From contig CAKZVK010000036.1 in the NCBI GenBank assembly GCA_937921825.1, positions 50,059 through 114,058 of the forward strand: a stretch of 64,000 nt of DNA, in the 5' to 3' direction. Origin of the DNA: an uncultured Saprospiraceae bacterium. GTDB lineage: Bacteria; Bacteroidota; Bacteroidia; Chitinophagales; Saprospiraceae. The translations under genes were made by a program, and so were the position numbers. Shown one piece after another: positions 27,651 through 36,073 of the stretch (position 1 is its first letter; each line of letters opens with the position of its first letter). Under the pieces are notes generated by a model that was not told the origin of the DNA, searched no databases, and saw only the letters and a list, made by a program, of their open reading frames with translations.

Positions 27651-28871
27651 CTAGTGTTCGCTCCATTCTACAGCATCAAGATCTATACCTTCTTTATACA
27701 TCTCCCAGATAGGACTTAGGTCTCTCATGTGATTGACTCCACCAGATATCTGTTCTATAGCAGCATCTATCTCCTCATCAGTAGTAAATCTTCCCAGGCT
27801 GAGTCTCAGACTAGAATGAGCTAAATCATCTCCAAGACCTAAAGCTATAAGTACATATGACGGCTCTAGAGATGCAGAGGTACAAGCTGAACCAGAAGAT
27901 ACCCCTATGTTCTGATTGAAAGTCATCATTAGACCTTCACCTTCTACATGCTTAAATGAAATATTAGTAACGTGTGGCATTCTGTTTTCAGTACTGCCGT
28001 TAATGTAAGTCTCCTCTATTTTGCAAAGTTCAGTTTCTAGCTTATCTCTAAGGCCAGAAAGACGTTGAGCTTCTTCACTCATTTCAGTCTGACACAATTC
28101 CGCAGCTTTTCCGAAGCCTACTATTCCTGGGACATTAAGCGTACCAGAACGCATCCCTCTCTCGTGGCCTCCGCCATCTAGCTGAGAAGTCACCTTTACT
28201 CTAGGATTTTTTCTATTGACAAAAAGAGCGCCTACTCCCTTCGGGCCATACATTTTATGTGCCGTGAAGGCCATTAGGTGGATGCCTAGAGCTTTTGGAT
28301 CCACAGGTATCTTTCCTATTGCCTGCGTAGCATCACTCATAAAGAGTACACCTTTTCTTGCACAGATATCTCCTATTTCTTTCATAGGTTGGATAACTCC
28401 TGTTTCATTATTGGCAAACATGATAGAAACCAATATCGTCTTATCTGTGATAGCGGCTTCTAGGGCTTCTAGGTCCACTAAACCTTCTCTGTTTACATCT
28501 AGGTAAGTCACTTCTCCTCCTAGTTTCTCCACTTTCTTGCAAGAATCTAGGACCGCCTTATGCTCTGTCTTGAGAGTGATTATATGATTACCTTTTTTGG
28601 CGTACATTTCGAATACACCTTTTATAGCTAGGTTGTCTGCCTCCGTTGCCCCTGATGTAAAGATGATTTCTCTCGAATCTACATTTATCAGGTTAGCTAT
28701 CTGTTCTCTGGCTTTGTCTACAGCATTTTCAGCTTCCCATCCGAAAGGGTGGTTTCTACTTGCCGCATTGCCAAAGTGTTGTGTAAAATAGGGCAACATC
28801 GCCTCTACTACTCTCGGATCTGTCGGAGTAGTGGCATTATTGTCTAGATAAATAAGTTTGTTAGGATTCAT
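27651..28871 (-). CDS. iscS: Cysteine desulfurase IscS
   Basis: This 406-aa PLP enzyme removes sulfur from L-cysteine for Fe-S clusters and tRNA thiolation. PLP-binding Lys206 is in TAHKMYGPKG, and the persulfide-forming Cys330 is in the loop SSGSACTSAS, the length typical of group I (IscS/NifS) enzymes. The N-terminal YLDNNATTP is standard. It is the promoter-proximal gene of the isc operon, with a TATATTTG element about 29 bases upstream. No iscR regulator is present next to it. Confidence 0.95.
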   Translation of the reverse strand: MNPNKLIYLDNNATTPTDPRVVEAMLPYFTQHFGNAASRNHPFGWEAENAVDKAREQIANLINVDSREIIFTSGATEADNLAIKGVFEMYAKKGNHIITLKTEHKAVLDSCKKVEKLGGEVTYLDVNREGLVDLEALEAAITDKTILVSIMFANNETGVIQPMKEIGDICARKGVLFMSDATQAIGKIPVDPKALGIHLMAFTAHKMYGPKGVGALFVNRKNPRVKVTSQLDGGGHERGMRSGTLNVPGIVGFGKAAELCQTEMSEEAQRLSGLRDKLETELCKIEETYINGSTENRMPHVTNISFKHVEGEGLMMTFNQNIGVSSGSACTSASLEPSYVLIALGLGDDLAHSSLRLSLGRFTTDEEIDAAIEQISGGVNHMRDLSPIWEMYKEGIDLDAVEWSEH

Positions 28872-28899
28872 GTGTTTACTTCATGGTGAAAACAGGCCG

Positions 28900-28907
28900 C
28901 AAATATA
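28900..28907 (-). promoter_or_regulatory. Bacteroidota-type -7 promoter element for the isc operon
   Basis: TATATTTG on the minus strand matches TAnnTTTG and is 29 bases before the iscS start. No good -33 TTTG was found at normal spacing. Confidence 0.45.
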
Positions 28908-29121
28908 CACTTAAACTAAGTATAAGTTTATTTGTACAGTCTTGAAAGTCAGGCATTAAACAGATTATAAAGTTGGAAGTTCATCTGGCTCTAATAAATA
29001 CGCTAACTGTCCAAGGAGTGACTTATTAATAATTCTTTATTTGTTTTAACAATAAAAATATTATATTGTAATAATTGATATACTCAAAATAAATTATCAG
29101 CACAAACTAAAAGGGGAAATT

Positions 29122-29538
29122 ATGATGAACGAAGAAGTAAGGAGAATTATGACACTGGATCCATTGTCAGTCTCACCGCATCAAACCGTAGGGGAGGTGA
29201 CGGCAATAATGCTGAAGAACAAGATGCAGCAGTTGCCGGTAGTAAAAGATGGCAAACTGGAAGGATTAATAACTTCCTACGATCTGTGGCGATCAGCAGA
29301 TAATAATGCGCAGCAGCAGGTCGGAGAGGTAATGAACAGAAATGTTCTGACCATTGCACCAAAGGATAAGGTCGGGACGGCAGCTCAACTATTTGCAGAT
29401 AAAAGGTTTAAAACTTTGCCTGTTGTCAATCTAGATAATGATCTAAAAGGAGTGGTCACCGCTTTTGATGTAATTAGAAAGGCCTATTTAGCAGAATTTC
29501 CAAGGCCCAGTCTCTATCAAGAGGAGTTCCTGAAGTAG
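29122..29538 (+). CDS. Two-CBS-domain protein
   Basis: The 138-aa cytoplasmic protein consists of a pair of CBS domains (about residues 8-65 and 70-130: VRRIMTLDPLSVSPHQTVGEV and VMNRNVLTIAPKDKVGTAAQLF), which usually bind adenine nucleotides and sense energy state. No other domain is attached, so its partner is unknown. The start is ambiguous by one codon (ATG-ATG); a GGGGA-type site 7-11 bases upstream supports either. It stands alone between divergent iscS and a convergent M23 peptidase gene. Confidence 0.88.
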   Translation: MMNEEVRRIMTLDPLSVSPHQTVGEVTAIMLKNKMQQLPVVKDGKLEGLITSYDLWRSADNNAQQQVGEVMNRNVLTIAPKDKVGTAAQLFADKRFKTLPVVNLDNDLKGVVTAFDVIRKAYLAEFPRPSLYQEEFLK

Positions 29539-29581
29539 TATGTCCAAGCGATTCGGTCTCTGGCCTGTTCTAAGGACTCAT

Positions 29582-29613
29582 AAAAAAACCATCCACTTGG
29601 GTAAGTGAATGGT
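29582..29613 (-). terminator. Rho-independent terminator of the M23 peptidase gene
   Basis: Read on the minus strand, ACCATTCACTT pairs with AAGTGGATGGT (one mismatch) around ACCC and runs into seven T. It lies 68 bases past the stop of the gene at 29682. Confidence 0.75.
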
Positions 29614-29681
29614 CGAGTTTTGGTCATTATATTCCTTATAGTACTAGAATACAACGATTAGTTGGTTTGTGGTTTTCTTTT

Positions 29682-30665
29682 TTAGTCGAAGGATTGATTT
29701 TCCATTGCTGCCTTCTGAACAAGTTCTTTGTACTCCTCAGGCGATAAGCCATCCATGCAGTAGTCTACAGGATTGACTGGTCTATTATTGATTCTTACCT
29801 CATAGTGTAGATGCGGTGCAGTAGAGGTTCCTGTATTACCTATAGTCCCTATTTGCTGACCCTTTGTGACTTTCTGGCCTTTCTTGACATTGATCTCAGC
29901 CATGTGCGCATATAAAGTAGTATATCCAAAGCCATGATCGATAATGATGTTTTTACCATAGCCATGTTTCTTTTTCTGAACCCTTTTGACCACTCCGTTG
30001 CCAGTAGCTTGAATGGCTGTGCCTTTAGGTGCTGTGAAGTCTATTCCTTTGTGAAATTTGTTCACTTTATGCACAGGGTGGATTCTGATTCCATACCCTG
30101 ACATATGTCTAAGCTTTCTTTTTAGTTTATCCTCTTGCACAGGCTTAATAGAAGGTATAGAAAGTAATTTCTCTTCCCTTTGCTTTGCAAGGTTATATAT
30201 GGTGTCCAATGACGACTTTTGTAACTCTAGTTTGTACTTGAGCTTATTGACTTTTTCTTTCGCTTCTGATAAGAATTCTTCAGAGTTACTCACAGAGGTA
30301 AAGTATTCTCTTTCCTCGCTACCACCAGTACCACCATCCCAGATTGATTCATCTATCGGATCCATTCCAAATATCATCCTGTGTACTTCTACATCCTTAC
30401 TGTGCAGTTGCTCTAGTTGTGATGAAATTTTTTCGAAGTCAGAAGTTAAGGAGGAGAACTGATATTCTATCTGCCCTAGCTCTCTCTTCATGGCTAGTTC
30501 CTTAGGAGTAGGGATAACAGTATATGCTGCTGTGTAGAGCCCAAATGAACATGTCAAGATTAGAAAAAATAAACCTAGATACTTAGGTAAACTATTCTTG
30601 AAAGATTTTTGCTCTTTCTCGTATTGTAAAGTACTTGTATTAAAAACGTATTTCTCTCTTCTCAT
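29682..30665 (-). CDS. Membrane-anchored M23-family peptidoglycan endopeptidase
   Basis: The 327-aa protein has a short cytoplasmic N-terminus, one membrane helix (about 29-49), a periplasmic coiled coil (about 58-170) and an M23/LytM domain (195-302). The zinc ligands are intact: His205 and Asp209 (HKGIDF), and His287 in the HLH motif (285-287). It should therefore be a catalytically active D,D- or glycyl-type endopeptidase rather than an EnvC-like activator. The layout matches Bacteroidota cell-wall hydrolases that work in envelope growth or division. It is divergent from alaS. Confidence 0.92.
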   Translation of the reverse strand: MRREKYVFNTSTLQYEKEQKSFKNSLPKYLGLFFLILTCSFGLYTAAYTVIPTPKELAMKRELGQIEYQFSSLTSDFEKISSQLEQLHSKDVEVHRMIFGMDPIDESIWDGGTGGSEEREYFTSVSNSEEFLSEAKEKVNKLKYKLELQKSSLDTIYNLAKQREEKLLSIPSIKPVQEDKLKRKLRHMSGYGIRIHPVHKVNKFHKGIDFTAPKGTAIQATGNGVVKRVQKKKHGYGKNIIIDHGFGYTTLYAHMAEINVKKGQKVTKGQQIGTIGNTGTSTAPHLHYEVRINNRPVNPVDYCMDGLSPEEYKELVQKAAMENQSFD

Positions 30666-30914
30666 GCCTTCGCAGCAGTATTAGAATTGTTAGTTTTGGC
30701 CATTATAAGAAGATATGCTCAACTGGGTATTTGCGCCGCTAAAATACCTTAGAAGAGGTACATAACAAAATTATTTATCCAATTTAAATTACATATATAC
30801 AATTTATTTGAATATGTTAATCTATTGGAAGTGAAACGACTATTCTTTTTATGTAATTGATAATGTTAAGAATAGATATAATAAAAATAGTTAATATAAT
30901 AAATATACTGATTT

Positions 30915-33539
30915 ATGAAGTCTGCTGAAATCAGAAAAACATTTCTAGATTACTTTGCATCCAAGAATCATGAGATAGTGGCCTCAGCTCCTATAGTGGT
31001 AAAAGATGACCCCACTTTAATGTTCACTAATGCAGGAATGAATCAATTCAAAGATTATTTCCTAGGTCACCAAAAGGCAAAACATCCAAGGATAGGGGAT
31101 ACTCAGAAATGTCTGAGAGTATCTGGAAAGCATAATGATCTGGAAGAGGTCGGAAGAGATTCTTATCACCATACCATGTTTGAGATGTTAGGCAATTGGT
31201 CTTTTGGAGATTACTTCAAGGAGGAGGCCATTGGATTTGCTTATGATCTTCTTGTCAATGTCTATAAGCTAGATAAGGATAGGATCTATATTACTGTATT
31301 CGAAGGTGATAAAATAGATAAGACCACACCAGATAACGAAGCGGTATCTTATTGGAAAAAATATTTTGAAGAGGATAAGATCTTATACTTCGATAAGAAG
31401 GATAATTTTTGGGAGATGGGTGACACTGGTCCGTGTGGACCCTGTAGTGAGATACACTATGATATGCGTAGTGATGAGGAAAGAGCTAAGAAGCCTGGAA
31501 AAGACTTAGTAAATATGGATGACCCATTGGTTATAGAAATATGGAACTTGGTTTTTATCCAGTTTCAACGAATGGCTGATGGCAAATTAGTAGAGCTGCC
31601 AGAAAAGCATATTGATACAGGTATGGGGTTCGAGAGATTATGCATGATCATTCAGAACAAGACAGCTAATTATGATTCAGACCTCTTCACACCTTATATA
31701 GAATACATCGAGAAAAAGTCTGGTATTAAATATACGGGTGACTATTCTGGGGATTCTATGACAGACATTGCTATGAGAGTAGTTACTGATCATATCAGAG
31801 CAGTATCCTTCACAATAGCGGATGGAGAAATGCCCTCTAATACTGGAGCAGGTTACGTCATAAGAAGAATACTCAGACGGGCAGTAAGATACGTCTATTC
31901 TTTTCTAAATATTAGGGAGCCCTTTTTTCACACCTTGGTTCCTGTTTTGTCAGACCAGTTTGCAGAGATCTTTCCTGAACTGAAGTCGCAAGAAGCTTTT
32001 GTTACCAAGGTAATCTTGGAAGAAGAAAAGTCTTTTTTGAGAACTTTAGAGGAAGGCCTTAGGAGATTAGATGCTCTGAAAGTAGATGATGGGTCGCTAA
32101 GCGGTCAGGATGCATTTGAGCTCTACGACACTTATGGTTTTCCGTTTGATTTGACCAGATTAGTGGCAGAGGAGAAAGGATGGCGAGTAGATGAGAAAGG
32201 ATTTGAGATGGCACTTTCTAAGCAGAGAGAAAGAGGAAGAGCTGATGCTGTCAAAGAAACAGGAGACTGGATAATAGTACACGAAGGCACAGAAACAGAA
32301 TTCATCGGTTATGGCCATCACAAAGGCGAAGGTATTAAAGCTCTGAAGTATAGGGTAGTAAAGGAAAAGGGAACAGCCTTTAATCAGCTCATTTTAGATA
32401 AGACGCCATTCTATCCAGAAGGTGGAGGTCAGGTAGGGGATACAGGAGTGCTTCATGTAGGAGACAAAGAAATCAAAGTATTAGATACCAAGAAAGAGAA
32501 TAATGTAATCATTCACTATGTGGATGCTATACCAGAAAATATAGCTGAGAATATTACAGCACAAATAAATATAAAGGATAGAGAGCTTTCTGAAAACAAT
32601 CACACTGCGACACATTTAATGCATGCCGCACTACGTCAAGTATTAGGGACTCATGTCCAGCAGAAGGGGTCACTAGTAAAGAAAGATCTTCTGAGATTCG
32701 ATTTTTCTCATTTCGAAAAAATGTCTGAAGAGGATATTGCTGAAGTGGAAAAAATTGTGAACACAAAGATCAGAGAGAATATTCGTCTCGAAGAAAATAG
32801 GTCTATGCCAATAGATGACGCTAAAGCTTCCGGAGCAATGATGCTCTTTGGTGAAAAGTATGGAGAGACGGTGAGGATGATAACCTTTGATAAAAGCTTC
32901 TCTAGAGAACTTTGTGGAGGCTGTCATGTAGAGCATACTGGGAAGATAGGTAGTTTCAAGATCGTATCCGAGTCAGGAATTGCAGCCGGTGTAAGGAGAA
33001 TCATAGCTATTACAGCAGAAGCCACGGATCAATATTATGCGGATAAAATGGCTGAGCTAGCAAGTATCACAGCACTCTTTAAGAATACAAAGAACGTCGT
33101 AGGGTCTGTAGCAGATCTAGTGGCAGAGAATAAAGAACTGTCTAAGCAAATTGAAAAACTGCAATCTGAAAAGGCAGGTGGCCTCAAGCAAGATCTAAAA
33201 GCCAAAATTGAAACTGTAGAGGACTTTAAGTTCATTGCGGAACGGATTTCACTATCTGACAGCAAGGCTGCGAAATCTCTTCTTTTTGAATTAGAAAAAG
33301 AAATGGGTAGTGGCGTCTACGCTATCGGTATTGTTTCTAACGAGAAGCCACAATTGATGATAATGATAAGTAAGGCTCTAGTAGAAGAGAGAGGTTTCAA
33401 TGCGGGAACAATAATCAGAGAAATATCTAAGGATATTAATGGTGGTGGTGGCGGACAAGCATTCTTTGCGACAGCAGGAGGTAGTAAGCCAGAAGGCTTG
33501 GATTCTGCCTTAGGAAAAGTTAGAGCACTACTGTCATGA
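30915..33539 (+). CDS. alaS: Alanyl-tRNA synthetase
   Basis: The 874-aa enzyme charges tRNA-Ala. Expected parts: class II catalytic core starting AEIRKTFLDYFASKNHEIV; editing domain zinc site HTATH (near residue 560) with CGGCH downstream; and the C-terminal oligomerisation domain ending GGGGGQAFFATAGG. Length is normal for the family. The next gene overlaps the stop by 4 bases (ATGA), so the pair is translationally coupled. Confidence 0.97.
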   Translation: MKSAEIRKTFLDYFASKNHEIVASAPIVVKDDPTLMFTNAGMNQFKDYFLGHQKAKHPRIGDTQKCLRVSGKHNDLEEVGRDSYHHTMFEMLGNWSFGDYFKEEAIGFAYDLLVNVYKLDKDRIYITVFEGDKIDKTTPDNEAVSYWKKYFEEDKILYFDKKDNFWEMGDTGPCGPCSEIHYDMRSDEERAKKPGKDLVNMDDPLVIEIWNLVFIQFQRMADGKLVELPEKHIDTGMGFERLCMIIQNKTANYDSDLFTPYIEYIEKKSGIKYTGDYSGDSMTDIAMRVVTDHIRAVSFTIADGEMPSNTGAGYVIRRILRRAVRYVYSFLNIREPFFHTLVPVLSDQFAEIFPELKSQEAFVTKVILEEEKSFLRTLEEGLRRLDALKVDDGSLSGQDAFELYDTYGFPFDLTRLVAEEKGWRVDEKGFEMALSKQRERGRADAVKETGDWIIVHEGTETEFIGYGHHKGEGIKALKYRVVKEKGTAFNQLILDKTPFYPEGGGQVGDTGVLHVGDKEIKVLDTKKENNVIIHYVDAIPENIAENITAQINIKDRELSENNHTATHLMHAALRQVLGTHVQQKGSLVKKDLLRFDFSHFEKMSEEDIAEVEKIVNTKIRENIRLEENRSMPIDDAKASGAMMLFGEKYGETVRMITFDKSFSRELCGGCHVEHTGKIGSFKIVSESGIAAGVRRIIAITAEATDQYYADKMAELASITALFKNTKNVVGSVADLVAENKELSKQIEKLQSEKAGGLKQDLKAKIETVEDFKFIAERISLSDSKAAKSLLFELEKEMGSGVYAIGIVSNEKPQLMIMISKALVEERGFNAGTIIREISKDINGGGGGQAFFATAGGSKPEGLDSALGKVRALLS

Positions 33540-34441
33540 GGTTCATAAGCTGCATGAGTTGTCTAGTATTCTTTATCCTTTTGGGATGCTCTAAGAAGTC
33601 AGTGCCGGGTTCTGCTCTAAAATCAACTGCTAGCAAGGCTTATATTCTGCAATTGGACTCACTTAGAGAAGCTAGAGTGGAAAAGCTCAGAGGACCTCAG
33701 GGTTGGCTCTCAGTGGTCGGTCTACATTGGTTGGAGGAAGGAATAAATACTATCGGCGCTGCTCCTGATAATAAGATAACTTTCCCAAGAATCAGCACAG
33801 AAACTATTGGTGCTTATCAGATAGGGGAGAATGATGTGTTTTTTGGAAAAGTGGAAGGCGTAGACGTTAATAGTGACGGTCAGGAATATATGGGCGGGCC
33901 TGTAGATGTGGGGTATCCACCTACTATCGTCAATCATGAGTCGCTGTATTGGTATGTGATGAAGCGAGGTGAGCGGTTTGCTATACGCCTTAAAGATACA
34001 TTAGCTGAGCAACGAATGAACTTTAAAGGATTGGAATACTTTCCAGTTCAAAGAGGTATGCGGGTAACTGCTAAGGTCAGAGAACCAAAGCCAGAAGAGA
34101 ACGTTGCAATCACTAACGTTTTGGGTAATACAACAGCCTATCCTATTGCAGCATATCTTGATTTTACTATAGACGGACAAGCTTATTCTTTACAAGCCTT
34201 GGATGAAGGAGGCGAGAAATATTTTGTCGTTTTCGGAGATGAAACCAATGGTGCCAGTTCTTATGGAGGAGGTCGCTTTCTCTATCCAGCTAAAGCCAGC
34301 TTTGGTGAGACTACGACTCTTGATTTTAATTTGGCAGAAAACCCTCCTTGTGCTTTTTCGGACTTTGCTACCTGCCCACTACCTCCTAGTCAGAATATGT
34401 TACCTATCTCTATAGAAGCTGGTGAAAAACTTTTTCGCTAA
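33536..34441 (+). CDS. DUF1684 lipoprotein
   Basis: This 301-aa protein has a lipobox (FILLGC, Cys19) and the DUF1684 domain: LRGPQGWLSVVGLHWLEEGINTIG at about 50-75, MNFKGLEYFPVQRGMRV near 160, and the C-terminal GRFLYPAKASFGETTTLDFNLAENPPCAFS. The family's biochemical role is unknown. The start codon overlaps the alaS stop (ATGA), so it depends on alaS transcription; this coupling probably reflects convenience, as the functions are unrelated. Confidence 0.88.
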   Translation: MRFISCMSCLVFFILLGCSKKSVPGSALKSTASKAYILQLDSLREARVEKLRGPQGWLSVVGLHWLEEGINTIGAAPDNKITFPRISTETIGAYQIGENDVFFGKVEGVDVNSDGQEYMGGPVDVGYPPTIVNHESLYWYVMKRGERFAIRLKDTLAEQRMNFKGLEYFPVQRGMRVTAKVREPKPEENVAITNVLGNTTAYPIAAYLDFTIDGQAYSLQALDEGGEKYFVVFGDETNGASSYGGGRFLYPAKASFGETTTLDFNLAENPPCAFSDFATCPLPPSQNMLPISIEAGEKLFR

Positions 34442-34531
34442 TATATTCGTATATTTAAGAGGATTAAATTGAAGAATTAAATCACAACCCCATTTTAAAA
34501 CAGTACAAGAATTGAATAAAGTAGCAGTTTA

Positions 34532-34549
34532 CTAACCCCAAAGTGCTAC
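34532..34549. promoter_or_regulatory. ACCCC-core site upstream of the first small HTH gene
   Basis: CTAACCCCAAAG lies between GTAGCA (34521-34526) and TGCTAC (34544-34549), a 6-bp inverted repeat. It is about 40-60 bases before the start at 34584. Similar cores precede other HTH genes in this region. Function is inferred. Confidence 0.35.
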
Positions 34550-34583
34550 TTGAATTAGTGTAACACCAAAAAACAATTGGATC

Positions 34584-34823
34584 ATGAAACTTGTCAATAA
34601 CCCCGGCAATCAAAGTTTCTCAAGGACAGCTCTGTCCAATAGAGAACAAGAAATTTTATTCCTCCTTGCTCAAGGTAAGAGTTCCCAAACAATAAGTTCA
34701 GAGCTCGATGTTAGTCTTAACACTATTCGTGTGCATCGGAAGAATATTTACTTTAAACTCCAAGTCAAAAAACCTGCAGGTGCTGTAAGGAAGGGCTTTG
34801 AATTAGGATATTTAAATCTCTAA
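34584..34823 (+). CDS. Solo LuxR/GerE-type HTH protein (79 aa)
   Basis: This small DNA-binding protein is formed almost only of the GerE/LuxR helix-turn-helix: LSNREQEILFLLAQGKSSQTISSELDVSLNTIRVHRKNIYFKL, then VKKPAGAVRKGFELGYL. The recognition helix is about SLNTIRVHRKNIYFK. There is no receiver or ligand-binding domain, as in Bacillus GerE. It is the most divergent of the group from types A and B. The ATG is preceded by AAAACAATTGGATC, a leader shared with the two type A genes. It lies 142 bases downstream of DUF1684 and probably has its own promoter. Confidence 0.88.
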   Translation: MKLVNNPGNQSFSRTALSNREQEILFLLAQGKSSQTISSELDVSLNTIRVHRKNIYFKLQVKKPAGAVRKGFELGYLNL

Positions 34824-34835
34824 AGATTCTATCTG

Positions 34836-34874
34836 AAATCTACCTAATTATAGTTAACCTATTTAGGTGAATTT
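34836..34874. promoter_or_regulatory. Inverted repeat between two small HTH genes
   Basis: AAATCTACCTAA (34836-34847) is mirrored by TTAGGTGAATTT (34863-34874) with a 2-base mismatch block, around a 15-base centre that contains GTTAAC. It could be an operator or a weak terminator; there is no T-run directly after it. Confidence 0.35.
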
Positions 34875-34927
34875 CATGCCGTTCGTCATCTTTTTGCGCT
34901 TCTTAGTCACTTATGACTTTTCTTTGT

Positions 34928-34942
34928 CTTACCCCAAACAGG
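34928..34942. promoter_or_regulatory. ACCCC-core site upstream of the second small HTH gene
   Basis: CTTACCCCAAACAGG sits between TTGTCT (34924-34929, overlapping) and AGACAA (34945-34950), an inverted repeat, and is about 53-67 bases upstream of the start at 34995. It shares TTACCCCAAAC with the site at 35427-35441. Confidence 0.35.
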
Positions 34943-34994
34943 CTAGACAAGACAAGTGATTGTTTTGGCTATACTGCCACTTAGTTAATCTAAA

Positions 34995-35270
34995 ATGCTG
35001 AATCAAATGAACAATAGTTCTAATAACTTTCCTCGTCTTTCAGAAAGGGAAACTGAATTGCTCTTTCTAATTTCAAGAGAATTATCCAATGCTGAAATTG
35101 CAGATCTTCTTTATTTAAGTAAGAATACAATAGATTCTCACAAAAAGAATTTGTACCTGAAATTAAATGTGACAAACTCCGCTGGTCTCGTCAGACGGTC
35201 TTATGAGCTTGGTCTTTTGCCTATGGACAAGCCAGCCTCCTTAGCTGAAGTAAACTTAATAGAAAGCTAG
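34995..35270 (+). CDS. Solo LuxR/GerE-type HTH protein (91 aa)
   Basis: This is a small HTH protein with the GerE core LSERETELLFLISRELSNAEIADLLYLSKNTIDSHKKNLYLKLNV and the shared end NSAGLVRRSYELGLL. It differs from its relatives by a 15-residue C-terminal extension (MDKPASLAEVNLIES). No receiver domain is present. The ATG at 34995 is used here, but a second Met (residue 5, nt 35007) is possible. It is presumably a transcription regulator of this locus, which is inference from position. Confidence 0.85.
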   Translation: MLNQMNNSSNNFPRLSERETELLFLISRELSNAEIADLLYLSKNTIDSHKKNLYLKLNVTNSAGLVRRSYELGLLPMDKPASLAEVNLIES

Positions 35271-35426
35271 CAGCACTCATCTTCATTATTTACTCGTGTT
35301 CCACTTGGCTTAACCTGAGGAGTAGTACTCTCTTTGCTCTAATAGTTGTATTAAAATGCTTTCTGCATAGCTTATAACGTATTAGTATTACCCTGTAAAT
35401 AGTGCTTTTTTTACTCACACAAAAGG

Positions 35427-35441
35427 ATTACCCCAAACACG
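35427..35441. promoter_or_regulatory. ACCCC-core site
   Basis: ATTACCCCAAACACG is nearly identical to the site at 34928-34942 over TTACCCCAAACA. A weak TCAC/GTGA inverted repeat surrounds it. It is some 300 bases upstream of the HTH-A1 gene. Confidence 0.3.
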
Positions 35442-35691
35442 TGAATATTTCCAATGTTTCTACACCTTTCTTAGCGTGATTGCTATTGGGCTCCAATTAG
35501 TAATATGCTATCTATTTCTATGTATATCATGGCAGTATGTATAGTAAATATTTGCTATATGTCTTTTTAATATTGTATAATATCGTTATGTGAGTTGTAC
35601 CATAGATGGGTTAGTTTGAATAAGGGTATTTGACGAATGGTAACCTTTTTACCTCATCTGTAATCTAATTTTACAATACAAAAACAGTCGG

Positions 35692-35710
35692 TTGATTACC
35701 CCCATGATCA
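35692..35710. promoter_or_regulatory. ACCCC-core site in an inverted repeat upstream of HTH-A1
   Basis: TTGAT and ATCAA (5 bp each) enclose TACCCCCATG. It lies about 33-51 bases before the start at 35743, comparable to the site before HTH-A2. Confidence 0.4.
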
Positions 35711-35742
35711 AGCTTTAATTATCAATATGAAAACAATTCATC

Positions 35743-35982
35743 ATGCAATTACAAACCAATCTACCTCCACGAGGAACTGTCGCTCTACTCACAGAAAGAG
35801 AAACACAGATCTTATACCTAATGGCCAATGAAAAGTGCTCTATGGAAATCGCAGAGTCGTTAGACATCAAAGAATCTACAGTACGATCCCACAGGAAGAA
35901 CTTATACATCAAGCTAGATGTAACCAAGTGCGCAGGAGCTGTTCGTAAAGGCTTCGAATTTGGCTACTTAAAATTTGGATAA
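35743..35982 (+). CDS. Solo LuxR/GerE-type HTH protein, type A copy 1 (79 aa)
   Basis: This protein is a single GerE-type HTH domain: LTERETQILYLMANEKC, then recognition helix KESTVRSHRKNLYIK and the end AGAVRKGFEFGYLKFG. It matches the type A copy 2 protein (43139-43378) at 64 of 79 residues by hand count. The giant repeat-protein gene starts 91 bases downstream with no terminator between, so the two are probably co-transcribed. The leader TGAAAACAATTCATC before the ATG is nearly the same in both copies. It is likely a regulator of its own operon, inferred from context. Confidence 0.9.
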   Translation: MQLQTNLPPRGTVALLTERETQILYLMANEKCSMEIAESLDIKESTVRSHRKNLYIKLDVTKCAGAVRKGFEFGYLKFG

Positions 35983-36073
35983 AAATAATCCCATGCAGTG
36001 CAAGCCACTGTAGGTCACTATAAATATTAAGAACACTTAACCTTCTTTAAACAAACTATTAAAAACTTTCGAT

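Larger units (their letters stand above)
35271..35742. other. AT-rich intergenic region (472 bases)
   Basis: No ORF of note, tRNA or strong terminator is visible. It contains two ACCCC-core sites, ATTACCCCAAACACG at 35427-35441 and ATTACCCCCATGA at 35695-35707, and a very AT-rich stretch at about 35510-35600. Its length suggests it carries the promoter and control region of the HTH-A1/giant protein unit. Confidence 0.5.
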
